Positions 7,668-17,622 of a stretch of DNA of 64,000 bases are shown here, piece by piece. The stretch is taken from assembly GCF_025938155.1 (NCBI RefSeq), contig NZ_JAPCZG010000003.1:62001-126000 (forward strand), in the 5' to 3' direction. Made by a program: the position numbers and the translations under genes. Origin of the DNA: Novosphingobium sp. KCTC 2891. GTDB taxonomy: Bacteria; Pseudomonadota; Alphaproteobacteria; Sphingomonadales; Sphingomonadaceae. The notes beneath the pieces are model-generated. The model was given only the letters and a program-made list of their open reading frames with translations, had not been told where the DNA came from and made no database searches. Positions within the stretch are counted from its first letter, which is position 1; every line of letters begins with the position of its first letter.

Positions 7668-9731
7668 TTACCTTCCGGCGGCCAGCGCGGGCAGCGTCTC
7701 GGGCGTCAGCACCTGCGGTAGCTTGACCGGTGCGCCGCCGCCCGCCGGATACCACAGGTAGAGTGGCACGCCCGCCGCGCCCTGCGCGGTGAGGAAACGC
7801 GTGATCGCTGGATCTCGCCGCGTCCAGTCGCCCACCAGCACGGTCACGCCCGCCTTGCGGAACGCATCGCGCGTTGCTTCGCGCTTGATCGCCACGCCCT
7901 CGTTGACCTTGCACGACAGGCACCAGTCGGCGGTGAAATAGACGAAGGCCGGCTTGCCCGACCGCTGCGCCTTGGCGAGCGCCGCCTCGCTGAACGGCCG
8001 CGCATTCAGCAGGCCCGCGTCGGCGCCCTGCCGCGCCTCGGCCAGATGCGGCGCGCCGATCACGGCGGCAGCGGCCAACGCCAGCAGCGCCGGCGCAACG
8101 AAGCGCGCCGCAGGCCGACCGCCGCGCTGCGCGCGTCCCGCCAGCGCCAGCACGGCAACGGCGGCCAGCGCCAGCGCGGCGGCGGCCAGCGCATAGCCGG
8201 TCCCGCCCAGCCGCCATGCCAGCCAGCCGAGCGCAAGCACCGTCAGCCCCATCGGCAGCGCCATGAAGTGGCGGAAACGCTCCATCCACGGCCCCGGCTT
8301 GGGCAGCAGCCGGCGTAGTGCCGGTACGAAGCCCAGCAGCAGGAACGGCAGCGCCAGTCCCACCCCCAGCGCTGCGAACACCGCGAGCGCGGCCCAGGTC
8401 GGGAGCACCAGCGCCGCGCCCATTGCGGCTGCCATGAACGGGCCGGTGCAGGGCGTGGCGACGAAGGCCGCAAGAAGCCCCGTGCCGAACGCGCCCATCG
8501 ATCCCGATCCGCGCTCGATGGAAAGGCCCGGCAGCTCGAACAGCCCTGCGAAATTCGCGGTGATCGCCGCCGCCAGCAACAGCAGCAGCGCGACGATGCC
8601 GGGATCCTGCAGCTGGAACGCCCAGCCCACCTGCTCGCCCGCGGCGCGCAGGGCCAGCATCGCCCCGCCGAGCGCGAGGCAGGCCAGCACCACGCCGGCG
8701 GTATAGGCCAGCCCTTCGACATGGGCACGGTGCGAATTGCCGCGCGCCAGCGCCAGCGCCTTCAGGCTCAGGATCGGGAACACGCAGGGCATCACGTTCA
8801 GCACCAGCCCGCCCAGCAGTGCGCCGAGCACCGCCAGCCCCAGCGTCGCGGCCGAAAATCCGGCGACAGCGCCCACCGGCGTGCCGCCTTCGGGCACGGC
8901 ACCGGCGCGCGCGACCAGCGCGATGCCGCCCGCGTTATCGCCAAGCGCCAGCACGCCCGAGATCACCGTCGGCTGTTCGGCCGAAGGCACTTTGGCTCGG
9001 GGCAGGTCCACCACCAGCACGTCGCCCTTGCGGCGGAACGCCTGCGGCGCGGCGTAGTTCACCAGCCCGTCGCCCGCGATGAAGAAGTGCGGCGCATCGA
9101 TCCCGGCCGAGGCGGGGAAGGGAATGGCAAGGCTGATGCCCTTCGGCGTAACAGCGAAGGTGCCCGGCCGGTCGAGCGGGGCGGGCAGCGCGGCGCGCCA
9201 GCGCTCGAAGCGGGCGTCCGCAGGGCCTTGTCCCACTGTTACCGTGCCTTGCAGCACCGCCTGTTCGGGCACGCAGATCGATTCGGTGCAGGCCAGCCAC
9301 TGCGCCTTGGCGGTGATCGGCAATGTGGTGCCGGCGCGCGCGTTCGCGGGCAGGGTCAACGGCACCAGCACCGCATAGTCATGCTCGTAGACGTGGTTCA
9401 TCAGCCCCTGCACCAGCAGGGTCTGCGGCACCGGATAGAGCATGGTGCCGGCCCTTGCCCCTTCGGGCAGGGTCCAGTCGAGCGTCAGCCCCAGTCCGGC
9501 ATCGCCGGGGTTCAGCCAGTATCCGTGCCAGCCCTTGTCCGGCTGCATCAGGATCGCCAGCGTCACCTCGCCGCCGGGTGCGGCTGGCGCTTCGGCGACA
9601 AGGCTGGCGCGGATGTGGTTGGCACTCGCCGGCGCGGCCATCGCCAGCACGCCGATCAGCAGGAAAAGTATCGCCAAAGGAAACGAATGAAACTTTCCGG
9701 TCACATTCGCGGCTAAGGGTCGACGGTGCAT
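7668..9731 (-). CDS. thiol:disulfide interchange protein, DsbD/ScsB type
   Basis: Inner-membrane enzyme passing reducing power from cytoplasmic thioredoxin to the periplasm. Three parts are visible in about 687 residues. An N-terminal periplasmic domain follows a signal sequence and holds the Cys pair in ACTESIC. A central membrane domain has about eight helices and the redox cysteines NVMPCVFP and ATPCTGP. A C-terminal thioredoxin-like domain carries WCLSC in place of the usual WCxxC variants. This is the full DsbD architecture. The start at MHRRPL is uncertain: a GTG nine codons later (VTGKF) gives a cleaner signal peptide ending ASA-N. Likely roles are c-type cytochrome maturation, DsbC reduction or metal-stress tolerance. 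It is divergent from the phosphatase gene. Confidence 0.87.
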   Translation of the reverse strand: MHRRPLAANVTGKFHSFPLAILFLLIGVLAMAAPASANHIRASLVAEAPAAPGGEVTLAILMQPDKGWHGYWLNPGDAGLGLTLDWTLPEGARAGTMLYPVPQTLLVQGLMNHVYEHDYAVLVPLTLPANARAGTTLPITAKAQWLACTESICVPEQAVLQGTVTVGQGPADARFERWRAALPAPLDRPGTFAVTPKGISLAIPFPASAGIDAPHFFIAGDGLVNYAAPQAFRRKGDVLVVDLPRAKVPSAEQPTVISGVLALGDNAGGIALVARAGAVPEGGTPVGAVAGFSAATLGLAVLGALLGGLVLNVMPCVFPILSLKALALARGNSHRAHVEGLAYTAGVVLACLALGGAMLALRAAGEQVGWAFQLQDPGIVALLLLLAAAITANFAGLFELPGLSIERGSGSMGAFGTGLLAAFVATPCTGPFMAAAMGAALVLPTWAALAVFAALGVGLALPFLLLGFVPALRRLLPKPGPWMERFRHFMALPMGLTVLALGWLAWRLGGTGYALAAAALALAAVAVLALAGRAQRGGRPAARFVAPALLALAAAAVIGAPHLAEARQGADAGLLNARPFSEAALAKAQRSGKPAFVYFTADWCLSCKVNEGVAIKREATRDAFRKAGVTVLVGDWTRRDPAITRFLTAQGAAGVPLYLWYPAGGGAPVKLPQVLTPETLPALAAGR

Positions 9732-9854
9732 GGACGAAACGGCCTGGTGGCTGGTGCGGCCCCTTGCACCCGGAGACTGGCGGGGCCAAGACCCGCGTCT
9801 ACGGATGCCCGGGACGTGAGTCCAGTGCGCCCCGTATCGGAGAACAGCGATCCC

Positions 9855-11636
9855 ATGATGCCCCGCTCGAAAGCCCTGCTCCTGCTCGCCGCCGCGCTGC
9901 TGCCTCTCCAGCCGGTCGCGCTGGCCCGCCCTGCCAAGACTGCCCGCCCGGCCGCCACAAGGGCCGCCCAGCCCGCGCCGCAAGCGCAGTCCAAGGGCCC
10001 CCCGCGCCTGCTGGTGGCCATCGCGGTGGACCAGTTCTCCGCCGATCTTTTCGCGCAGTATCGCAGCCACTTCACGGGCGGCCTTGCCCGCCTGACGGGC
10101 GGCGCGGTGTTCCCGGCCGGCTACCAGAGCCACGCCGCGACCGAGACCTGCCCCGGCCACTCCACCATCCTGACGGGCATGCACCCCGCGCGCACCGGGA
10201 TCATCGCCAACACCTGGATCGACCAGTCGGTCGGGCGCGAGAAGAAGACCGTCTATTGCGCCGAGGACGAGACGAAGCAGGCCGCCGATCCCAAGGACTA
10301 CGTCGCCTCGGTCAGCCACCTGCTTGTGCCCACGCTGGGCGAGCGGATGAAGCAGCAGTGGCCCGCCAGCCGCAACGTCGCGGTTTCGGGCAAGGATCGC
10401 GGCGCGCTGATGATGGGCGGGCACGAGATCGACCAGGTCTACTGGTGGAAGGGCAACGGCTTCACCTCGCTAGAAGGCCGGCCGGTCGCGCCGGTCGTCG
10501 CTGCGGAGAACAAGATGATCGCGGGCACGCTGGCTGCCGGTGCGCCGGCCTTCGCGATGCCCGCATGGTGCGGCGCGCATGACCGCGCGATCACGCTGGG
10601 CGCCGCGGCCAAGGCGGATGCGGCGCCGGGCGCCACCGGCATGGGCAGCATGGCCGCCGGCGCGGCTGCGGCGTCGGCACCCTTCACCGTCGGAACGGGC
10701 CGCTTCGCGCTGGCCAAGGGCGATGCCAACGCCTTCCGCGCCTCGCCCCGGCTTGATCGCGCCACGATCGACATTGCCACCGAAATGGTCGACAGCCTGA
10801 AACTGGGCAAGGGCAGCGCGCCCGATATGCTGTCGGTCAGCCTTTCGGCCACGGACTATGTCGGCCACGCCACCGGCACCGAAGGCACCGAGATGTGCAT
10901 CCAGATGCAGCAGCTCGATCTCGCGCTCGGCGATTTCTTCAAGGCGCTGGACCAGCGCGGGATCGATTACGCGGTGGTGCTCACCGCCGATCATGGCGGA
11001 TTCGACCTGCCCGAACGCCTGCACGATCAGGCCTATCCCTACGCCGGTCGCGCCTGGCCGCAGCTGCTGCCTGAAAAGCTCTCTGCCGCCGTGGGCGAAA
11101 AGCTGGCGCTCGATCCCAAGGGGCTGATCCTGTCGGACGGCGCGTTCGGCGATTACTGGGTGCGCCGCGATCTTCGCCCTGAAGAAAAGCTGCGCGTGGT
11201 CGAAGCGGCGCGGAAGGTCCTGTCGGAAAATCCGCAGGTCGCGGCGGTGTTCAGTGCTGCCGAGCTGGCCGCCATGCCGATGCCCACCACCCCGCCCGAT
11301 ATGTGGACGCTGGCCCAGCGCGCGCGCGCCTCGTTCTATGCGCCGCGCTCGGGCGATTTCGTCGTGCTGCTCCAGCGCGGTGTGGTGCCCATCGTGAAGC
11401 CGATGCCGGGCATTGTCGCCACGCACGGTTCGGCCTGGGACTATGACCGGCGCGTGCCGATCCTGTTCTGGCGCGCGGGGATGACCGGGTTCGAACAGCC
11501 CAATGGGGTGGAAACGGTGGACATCGCCCCCACGCTCGCTGCATTGATCGCGCTCAAGGCGCCGGAAGGCACTTTCGATGGAAGGTGTCTCGATCTCGAC
11601 GCCGGACCCGGCACGACCTGTGGAGCCACGAATTGA
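9855..11636 (+). CDS. PafA-like alkaline phosphatase/phosphodiesterase
   Basis: A secreted metal-dependent phosphatase of the type I phosphodiesterase/nucleotide pyrophosphatase family, 593 residues. A signal peptide (MMPRSKALLLLAAALLPLQP) ends near Ala24 and is followed by an Ala/Pro-rich linker. The catalytic Thr is probably Thr96 in AATETCPGHST, the motif that holds the nucleophilic Thr in PafA. Later metal ligands are SATDYVGH, TADHGG and the C-terminal ATHGS. This pattern and the absence of the classical PhoA Ser site point to the PafA branch, which releases phosphate from monoesters. Two ATGs in a row precede the signal. The next gene starts inside its stop codon. No Pho box was seen, so phosphate control is unproven. 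Confidence 0.85.
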   Translation: MMPRSKALLLLAAALLPLQPVALARPAKTARPAATRAAQPAPQAQSKGPPRLLVAIAVDQFSADLFAQYRSHFTGGLARLTGGAVFPAGYQSHAATETCPGHSTILTGMHPARTGIIANTWIDQSVGREKKTVYCAEDETKQAADPKDYVASVSHLLVPTLGERMKQQWPASRNVAVSGKDRGALMMGGHEIDQVYWWKGNGFTSLEGRPVAPVVAAENKMIAGTLAAGAPAFAMPAWCGAHDRAITLGAAAKADAAPGATGMGSMAAGAAAASAPFTVGTGRFALAKGDANAFRASPRLDRATIDIATEMVDSLKLGKGSAPDMLSVSLSATDYVGHATGTEGTEMCIQMQQLDLALGDFFKALDQRGIDYAVVLTADHGGFDLPERLHDQAYPYAGRAWPQLLPEKLSAAVGEKLALDPKGLILSDGAFGDYWVRRDLRPEEKLRVVEAARKVLSENPQVAAVFSAAELAAMPMPTTPPDMWTLAQRARASFYAPRSGDFVVLLQRGVVPIVKPMPGIVATHGSAWDYDRRVPILFWRAGMTGFEQPNGVETVDIAPTLAALIALKAPEGTFDGRCLDLDAGPGTTCGATN

Positions 11637-12874
11637 GCGATAGCGCCCTTTCCGAAGTTACCCCCACCGCCACGGCTGACGTGGTGATCCTTGGCGGCGG
11701 CCTTGTCGGCATGACGCTGGCGATCGGCCTCGCCAAGGCGGGGATCACCAGCGTGGTGGTGGACAGCTCCGATCCCGCGGCGCAGACCGCCAGCGATTTC
11801 GACGGGCGCGCCTCGGCGATCTCCACCGCCAGCTGGAACCTCTACGTCAATCTGGGCATGGCCGACGATCTTGCGCCCAAGGGCTGCCCGATCGATTCGA
11901 TCGCGGTGACTGACGGGATGAAGCCGGGCCGGATCGATTTCCGCCCCGGCGAAGGCGGTTCCTCGCTCGGCCGGATGTATGCCAACCGCGATCTTCGGAT
12001 CGCGATGTATGCCGCCGCCGCGCGCGAAAGTGCGATCAGCTTCATCACCAACGCCCGCGTCACCGCGCGTGAACGCGGCGAACACGGTGTGCGCGTGGCG
12101 CTGGCGGACGGGCACGTGCTGGGCGGAAAGCTGCTGGTGGGGGCGGAGGGGCGCCAGTCGCCCACGCGCGACGAAGCCGGCTTCACCCCCGCGCGCTGGG
12201 ACTATGGCCACCGCGCGATCATCGCCGGACTTTATCACGAAAAGCCGCACGGCAACGTGGCGTGGGAAATCTTCTATCCGGCCGGCCCGTTCGCGCTGCT
12301 GCCGCTGCTGGATGATGACGGGCGGCACCGTTCGGCATTGGTCTGGACCGTGGCGGAAAAGGATGCGGCGGGCGTGCTGGCGCTGCCAGAGCACGCTTTC
12401 CTGTCCGAAGTGGAAAAGCGCATGGGCGGGGTGTTCGGCGACATCAGCCTTGCCAGCCGGCGCTCGTCCTATCCGCTGAACTTCCACCACACCGCCCGGA
12501 TCGTCGACAACCGGCTGGCGCTGGTGGGCGATGCCGCGCACGGGATGCATCCCATCGCGGGGCAGGGCCTGAACGTGGGGCTGCGCGATGTGGCGGCGCT
12601 GGTCGAAGTGCTGTCGGACGGAATGCGGCTCGGGCTCGATGCGGGTGATGCCCAGCTGCTCGCGCGCTACGAACGCTGGCGCGCGCTCGATACGTTCATG
12701 GTCGCGGGCGCGACCGACGTGCTGACGCGCCTGTTCGGCCTGCCGGGGCGCATCCCCTCGGCGATCCGCCGACTGGGCATGGCCGGTGTGCAGCGCCTGC
12801 CTTCGCTCAAGCGGTTCTTCATGGACGAAGCCCGCGGCATGAGCGGCAAGCTGCCCGCGCTGCTCCAGGCCTGA
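11633..12874 (+). CDS. UbiH/UbiF-type FAD-dependent monooxygenase
   Basis: Aromatic-ring hydroxylase of the ubiquinone pathway type, about 413 residues. An N-terminal dinucleotide fold (ILGGGLVG near residue 20) binds FAD, and the second FAD motif, LVGDAAHGMHPIAGQGLN, lies near residue 297; this version is diagnostic of the UbiH/UbiF/Coq6 family. Which ring position is hydroxylated cannot be read from sequence. The start is most likely the TTG at 11633: it overlaps the upstream TGA as TTGA and has GGAG 8 bases before it. A GTG at 11585 in the same frame would overlap the phosphatase by 52 bases. The coupling to a secreted phosphatase has no evident functional reason. Confidence 0.9.
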   Translation: MSDSALSEVTPTATADVVILGGGLVGMTLAIGLAKAGITSVVVDSSDPAAQTASDFDGRASAISTASWNLYVNLGMADDLAPKGCPIDSIAVTDGMKPGRIDFRPGEGGSSLGRMYANRDLRIAMYAAAARESAISFITNARVTARERGEHGVRVALADGHVLGGKLLVGAEGRQSPTRDEAGFTPARWDYGHRAIIAGLYHEKPHGNVAWEIFYPAGPFALLPLLDDDGRHRSALVWTVAEKDAAGVLALPEHAFLSEVEKRMGGVFGDISLASRRSSYPLNFHHTARIVDNRLALVGDAAHGMHPIAGQGLNVGLRDVAALVEVLSDGMRLGLDAGDAQLLARYERWRALDTFMVAGATDVLTRLFGLPGRIPSAIRRLGMAGVQRLPSLKRFFMDEARGMSGKLPALLQA

Positions 12875-12900
12875 ACGGTCAGCCGCGGCGCCCGTTCAGG
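12870..12900. terminator. bidirectional terminator containing both stop codons
   Basis: CCTGAACGG / CCGTTCAGG is a perfect 9-bp inverted repeat with a 13-base loop. Its arms contain the TGA of the UbiH-type gene and, on the other strand, the TGA of the mitofilin-like gene, so two convergent genes end within a single shared hairpin. Confidence 0.6.
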
Positions 12901-13825
12901 GCGCGGGCGGGCCTTGGGTCGGTGCGGGGGCGGGCGAAGCGGCGGGAGCAGGCGCTGCCGCCGCCACTTGCGCCGCCGCCACTTGCGCCGGTGCCGTCTG
13001 CGCAGGTTCGGGCAGGGTCAGCGCCGATGTTTCAAGCTGGTCCAGCGCGCGCTGTGTCATCACCCAGTCGCGGGCATGGGCAAGCCACTCGGTCGCCCCG
13101 TCCTTGCCCGGCGTGCGCTCGATTTCGGCGATGGCCATGTCGATCCGGCCGCCGGCGATGGCCAGCCGCGCACGTTCGATCCGGCTTTCGGGCGTGGGCG
13201 AGGGGGTGTCTTCGTGGCGGATCACGAACAGGTTGCCCATTTCGCGCTTGATCCAGCCCCAGCCGCCTTCGTTCGCCGCGCCGCCGGCCAGACCGGGCGC
13301 GATGCGCTCGAATTCCTCGGAAAGCGTCGCCAGCGTGACCGGCTTCTGGCTGGCCATCAGCAGGCGGTCGACCGCGTTGGGCTGGCTGTTGCCGAAGCGC
13401 AGGCGCAGCTGGTTTTCCAGATAGCCCAGCGGTGCCCCGCGTTCGACCGCGCGGCGCGCGGCGACGGCCACCAGCAGAGCCTCTGCATGGGTGGCCTGGC
13501 CCGATGCGGCGTTGGCCTGCTGGCTCAGTTCGGCAAGCCGCTGTTCCAGCGCGGAGACCTTGGCCGCAGCCCCGGCCAGCGCTGCCTCGGTCGCCACGCG
13601 GTCCGCGATCAGCGCGGTGCCGGGCGTGGGCGACGGAGTGACGGGCGCGGTCTGGCTCGTGCCGAGATCGAGATGGACGAGGCCCTTTTTCCAGCCGAGC
13701 CACGTTGCCGCGGCCAGCCCGCCCAAAAGCATCACGATGATCAGAAGGCCAACGAGCGCGCCGGTGCCTCGTCCGCGGCTTCCGCGCCGGGACGTACCCG
13801 GTTCGGTATAAGTCGTGTCCTGCAT
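12896..13825 (-). CDS. mitofilin-like (alphaproteobacterial Mic60-type) membrane protein
   Basis: A 309-residue inner-membrane protein. A cytoplasmic N-terminus rich in Arg/Gly precedes one transmembrane helix (residues ~22-44). A periplasmic region follows with a coiled coil (~85-115), a conserved helical domain (~120-265) and a long Ala/Pro tail (VAAAQVAAAAPAPAASP). Position directly after hemD is the known context of the COG4223 proteins related to the mitochondrial cristae organiser Mic60. In alphaproteobacteria these have been linked to envelope membrane curvature. Primary sequence identity in the family is low, so the call rests on architecture plus synteny. The gene starts 26 bases after hemD. 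Confidence 0.75.
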   Translation of the reverse strand: MQDTTYTEPGTSRRGSRGRGTGALVGLLIIVMLLGGLAAATWLGWKKGLVHLDLGTSQTAPVTPSPTPGTALIADRVATEAALAGAAAKVSALEQRLAELSQQANAASGQATHAEALLVAVAARRAVERGAPLGYLENQLRLRFGNSQPNAVDRLLMASQKPVTLATLSEEFERIAPGLAGGAANEGGWGWIKREMGNLFVIRHEDTPSPTPESRIERARLAIAGGRIDMAIAEIERTPGKDGATEWLAHARDWVMTQRALDQLETSALTLPEPAQTAPAQVAAAQVAAAAPAPAASPAPAPTQGPPAP

Positions 13826-13851
13826 CAGCGCCTTTTTGCTTGTCCGTGGCC

Positions 13852-14541
13852 CTAGGGACACACGGTCTGGCACATTTGGACGGCGAGCGCCAGCAGCGCG
13901 TCATCCGTGTGGGTCCGGGCGATTTCAATGGCCTGCCAACCGGCGCCCGCTTGCACGCCGATTCGGGGCGCAAGGCAGGCGAGTGCCAGCCCGCCGCGCG
14001 GGATCGCCAGCCGGTCGCACTCGGCGGCGAAATGGGCGGCGGCCTCGCCCGAATGAAGCAGCACCACCGCCGGCTGCGCCAGCGCCGCCGTCAGGTCCGC
14101 CGGAAACGGCAGCGCCCGCGCGGCATAGACCACGCGCGTGTCCACGGTTACGCCCGGCGGGCAGGCCAGCGGCACGTGCTTTTCCCCGGCGAGACGCAGC
14201 CAGCGGCCGGGGGCAAGGTGCGATACCAGCGGCTGCAATCCGCCTTCGCCGGTTTCGGCCACGGTGAAACCGGCAGCGCGCGCGGCCTCTGCCGTCATGG
14301 CACCCACGGCGTGGGCCGGAAGGCCGCGTAGCCCCGCGATCCCCGCGCCGCCCAGCCGGAACACGTTGGCGCTTCCGGCAAGAAGGCCGGCGTAACCCTG
14401 CGGCAAGGGCACCGCCCAGTCGGCCGGCGCCATGTCGAACAGCGGGTGGGCGATCACCTCCAGCCCCAGCGCGCGCGCAGAGGCGGCGGTCGCGGCGTTG
14501 CCCGGCTCGGGCCGGATCACGACGACCGGCCGCGCGCTCAT
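13852..14541 (-). CDS. hemD: uroporphyrinogen-III synthase
   Basis: Converts hydroxymethylbilane to uroporphyrinogen III by closing the ring with inversion of ring D. The protein has 229 residues, slightly short of the family average of about 250. The sequence is poorly conserved as expected for HemD; visible family features are VVVIRPEPGN at the start, FTSANAV-like GLLAGSANVFR near residue 55, and HSGEAA near residue 165. Position settles the identity: its ATG overlaps the hemC stop as ATGA. The mitofilin-like gene follows in the same direction. Confidence 0.9.
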   Translation of the reverse strand: MSARPVVVIRPEPGNAATAASARALGLEVIAHPLFDMAPADWAVPLPQGYAGLLAGSANVFRLGGAGIAGLRGLPAHAVGAMTAEAARAAGFTVAETGEGGLQPLVSHLAPGRWLRLAGEKHVPLACPPGVTVDTRVVYAARALPFPADLTAALAQPAVVLLHSGEAAAHFAAECDRLAIPRGGLALACLAPRIGVQAGAGWQAIEIARTHTDDALLALAVQMCQTVCP

Positions 14542-15536
14542 CGCTGTGCGGCGGGGTGGCCGTGGAAATGGACGCGAATGCCTTCGGGCGCCTTGTCCAG
14601 CAGGTCGGCCGCCAGCGCGGCGGCGCCCCGGTCGTCGCCAATGGCGAAGCGGGCGCTGGCTTCCACGCGCATCGAACCGTCCGGACTGAACAGCGCGGCG
14701 CGCAGCGCGACCGAATCCCCTTCCACCCCGCTCAGCAGCGCGATCGGGCTGTGGCAATTGCCGCCCAGCGCCAGCAGCAGCGCGCGCTCGGCGCGGATCG
14801 CGGCGTGGCTTGTCGCATCGTCGATGGCGGCCAGCCAGCCGCGCACGTCGCTGCGTTCGGCCAGGCATTCGATGCCGATGGCGCCCTGCGCCGGTGCGGG
14901 CAGCCACGCATCTGCGGGCAAGGGATGGCCGACGCCGGTTTCGCCCAGCCGCTGTAGGCCGGCGGCGGCGAGCAGCGTCACGTCCGCCTCGCCCGCCTGC
15001 AATTTCGCCAGCCGGGTGGCAACATTGCCGCGGAACGAGACGACCGTCAGGTCGGGCCGGGCATGGAGCATCTGCGCCGCACGGCGCGGCGCGCTGGTCC
15101 CCACGCGCGCGCCGGGCGGGATCGCGGCCACGCTTTCCGCGCCCACCAGCACGTCGCGCACGTCCGCACGCGGCAGGATCGCGGCGATGGCGAGGGTTTC
15201 GGGGCGGATCGTCTCCACGTCCTTCATCGAATGGACGGCGAAGTCGATCTCTCCGGAATGGAGCCAGGCGTCGAGTTCCTTGGTCCACAGCGCCTTGCCG
15301 CCGATCTCGGCCAGGGGGCGGTCCTGCACCTTGTCGCCGCTCGCCACCACGGGCACCAGCTCGACCAGATCGGTGCTCCAGCCATGGGCGGCGCAGAGGC
15401 GCGCGCGGGCTTCCTTGGCCTGTGCCATGGCGAGCGGGGAGCGGCGTGTGCCGAGCCGCAAGGGGCGGGCCGGTTGCGCCAACTTGGGGGCAGATGCCGC
15501 CTGTGTCACGTTAGGTGTCGTTCGGGACGTGTTCAT
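14538..15536 (-). CDS. hemC: porphobilinogen deaminase (hydroxymethylbilane synthase)
   Basis: Polymerises four porphobilinogens into hydroxymethylbilane in haem and related tetrapyrrole synthesis. At 332 residues it fits the family plus an N-terminal extension of about 25 residues before [11 protein letters not shown]. Asp106 in VHSMKD is the catalytic acid. Cys261 in GGNCHSP anchors the dipyrromethane cofactor. Substrate-binding arginines are present in TSAPRR and FRGN. It heads the minus-strand hemC-hemD-mitofilin operon and is divergent from tsaD, with only 44 bases between the start codons, so the two promoters must be closely packed. Confidence 0.95.
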   Translation of the reverse strand: MNTSRTTPNVTQAASAPKLAQPARPLRLGTRRSPLAMAQAKEARARLCAAHGWSTDLVELVPVVASGDKVQDRPLAEIGGKALWTKELDAWLHSGEIDFAVHSMKDVETIRPETLAIAAILPRADVRDVLVGAESVAAIPPGARVGTSAPRRAAQMLHARPDLTVVSFRGNVATRLAKLQAGEADVTLLAAAGLQRLGETGVGHPLPADAWLPAPAQGAIGIECLAERSDVRGWLAAIDDATSHAAIRAERALLLALGGNCHSPIALLSGVEGDSVALRAALFSPDGSMRVEASARFAIGDDRGAAALAADLLDKAPEGIRVHFHGHPAAQR

Positions 15537-15580
15537 GCACGGTTGCCGTAACGGGGATTATCTCTAAGGGAAAGCGCTCC

Positions 15581-16630
15581 ATGGCCCTCATCCTCGGCAT
15601 AGAATCCTCCTGCGACGAAACCGCCGCCGCGGTGATCGATGGCAATGGCCGCACGCTGGCCGAGCGCATCGTCGCGCAGCGCATCGCCTCGCAGGACGAG
15701 GCGCACCGGCCCTATGGCGGTGTCGTGCCCGAAATCGCCGCCCGCGCCCACGTCGAAGTGATCACGCCGATGGTGGGCGCGGTGCTGGCCGATGCCGGCC
15801 TGACGCTGGCTGACATGGACGCGATTGCCGCGACCGCCGGGCCGGGCCTGATCGGCGGGGTAATGGTCGGGCTGGTCACGGGCAAGGCGCTGGCAATGGC
15901 CGCGAACAAGCCGCTGATCGGGGTCAACCATCTGGAAGGCCACGCGCTTTCGCCCCGGCTGGCGGAGCCGTCGCTCCAGTATCCCTACCTGTTGCTGCTC
16001 GTTTCCGGCGGGCATTGCCAGATCCTGGAAGTGCGCGGGCTGGGCGATTATCGCCGCCTCGCCACCACCATCGACGACGCGCTGGGCGAGGCGTTCGACA
16101 AGTCCGCCAAGATCCTGGGCCTGGGCTATCCCGGCGGCCCGGCGGTGGAGCGACTGGCGCGCGAGGGTGATCCCAAGGCGGTGCCGCTGCCACGCCCGCT
16201 GGTGGGCAGCGGCGAACCGCACTTCTCCTTTGCCGGCCTGAAAAGCGCGGTGATGCGCGCCAAGCAGGCGGGCACCTGGACCGACGCGGACATCGCCGCC
16301 TCGTTCCAGCAGGCCGCGCTCGATTGCGTGATCGACCGGACGCGGATCGCGCTGGGCGCTTGCGGCCCGGTGACGGCGCTGGTCGTGGCGGGCGGCGTGG
16401 CCGCCAACGCCGCGCTGCGCGGCGCGCTGGAAGGGCTGGCCGCCTCTGCCGGATTGCCGCTGGTGGCACCTCCACCCCGGCTTTGCACAGATAATGCAGC
16501 CATGATCGGCTGGGCGGGGGCGGAACGCTTCGCAATGGGTTATACCGACGCGCTCGACGTGGCCGCGCGTCCGCGCTGGCCGCTCGACGCCAACGCCGCG
16601 CCGGTGCGCGGAGCGGGAGTGAAGGGATGA
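15581..16630 (+). CDS. tsaD: tRNA N6-threonylcarbamoyladenosine transferase TsaD
   Basis: Transfers threonylcarbamoyl to A37 of ANN-decoding tRNAs together with TsaB and TsaE. The 349-residue ASKHA-fold protein opens [18 protein letters not shown], exactly as the family does. His117 and His121 in NHLEGH are the metal ligands. Nucleotide-binding segments appear in LLLVSGGH and [13 protein letters not shown] start at the ATG at 15581, since the conserved domain begins there; the frame is open 22 codons further upstream into the hemC start region. It is the first gene of tsaD-gpsA, joined by an ATGA overlap. Confidence 0.95.
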   Translation: MALILGIESSCDETAAAVIDGNGRTLAERIVAQRIASQDEAHRPYGGVVPEIAARAHVEVITPMVGAVLADAGLTLADMDAIAATAGPGLIGGVMVGLVTGKALAMAANKPLIGVNHLEGHALSPRLAEPSLQYPYLLLLVSGGHCQILEVRGLGDYRRLATTIDDALGEAFDKSAKILGLGYPGGPAVERLAREGDPKAVPLPRPLVGSGEPHFSFAGLKSAVMRAKQAGTWTDADIAASFQQAALDCVIDRTRIALGACGPVTALVVAGGVAANAALRGALEGLAASAGLPLVAPPPRLCTDNAAMIGWAGAERFAMGYTDALDVAARPRWPLDANAAPVRGAGVKG

Positions 16631-17622
16631 CCGTGGAAGTGGGCGTCGTGGGGGCGGGCGCATGGGGCACCGCGCTGGCGCAGATGCTGGCCAGCGACGG
16701 CCGCGAGGTGCTGCTGTGGGCGCGCGAGCCGGAACTGGTCGCGCAGATCAACGACGAGCGCCGCAACGGCCTGTTCCTGCCTTCGGCCGAACTCCACCCC
16801 TCGATCCGCGCCACGGGCGACCTGACCGCGCTGGCGGACGTGCCCGTGCTGCTGCTGGTCACGCCGGCGCAGCACCTTGGCGCGGTGCTTTCGGGCATGG
16901 GGCGCAGCGACGGCGATATCGTGCTGTGTTCCAAGGGCATCGAGGCTGGCAGCGGCCGGCTGATGGCGGATGTGGCGCGCGCCGCCGCACCCCGCGGCAG
17001 CCTTGCCGTCCTTTCCGGCCCTACTTTCGCGCACGAAGTGGCTGCCGGGCTGCCCACCGCCGTCACGCTCGCCTGCGCGGGCGGCGAAGCGCAGTGGCAG
17101 CGGCTTTCCCCGGCCATCGCCCGGCCGACTTTCCGGCCTTATTATTCGGATGACGTGACCGGCGCGGAGATCGGCGGCGCGGTCAAGAACGTGCTCGCGA
17201 TCGCCTGCGGCGTGGTGGAGGGGCTGCGGCTGGGGCAGAACGCCCGCGCCGCCCTGATAAGCCGGGGTTTTGCCGAAATGCAGCGCTTCGGCCTCGCCAT
17301 GGGCGCACAGGCGGAAACCTTATCGGGGCTTTCGGGGTTGGGTGACCTCGTGCTGACCTGTTCCTCCACTTCCAGCCGCAACTTCTCGCTCGGCAAGGCG
17401 CTGGGCGAGGGAGCGAGCGCCGCCGCGATCCTGGCCGACCGGGCCACGGTGGCCGAAGGCGCATTCACCGCGCCGGTGCTGGCCGACCTCGCGCGGGCCA
17501 AGGACATCTCGATGCCCATCGTCGAAGCGGTAACGCTGCTGCTTGAAGGCGCGGCACCCGCACATGAGGTGGTGGCGCGCCTGCTCTCACGCCCGCTGCG
17601 CGCGGAAAATCCGCTTGGCTGA
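16627..17622 (+). CDS. gpsA: glycerol-3-phosphate dehydrogenase [NAD(P)+]
   Basis: Reduces dihydroxyacetone phosphate to sn-glycerol-3-phosphate for phospholipid synthesis. The 331 residues match the family. The N-terminal Rossmann fold carries [10 protein letters not shown] at residues 9-18. The conserved SKGIE, SGPTFA and [11 protein letters not shown] segments follow, the last containing the catalytic Lys. [10 protein letters not shown] is the C-terminal domain signature. It overlaps tsaD by 4 bases and is itself overlapped by the TTG of the flippase gene, forming a tightly packed plus-strand operon. Confidence 0.95.
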   Translation: MTVEVGVVGAGAWGTALAQMLASDGREVLLWAREPELVAQINDERRNGLFLPSAELHPSIRATGDLTALADVPVLLLVTPAQHLGAVLSGMGRSDGDIVLCSKGIEAGSGRLMADVARAAAPRGSLAVLSGPTFAHEVAAGLPTAVTLACAGGEAQWQRLSPAIARPTFRPYYSDDVTGAEIGGAVKNVLAIACGVVEGLRLGQNARAALISRGFAEMQRFGLAMGAQAETLSGLSGLGDLVLTCSSTSSRNFSLGKALGEGASAAAILADRATVAEGAFTAPVLADLARAKDISMPIVEAVTLLLEGAAPAHEVVARLLSRPLRAENPLG

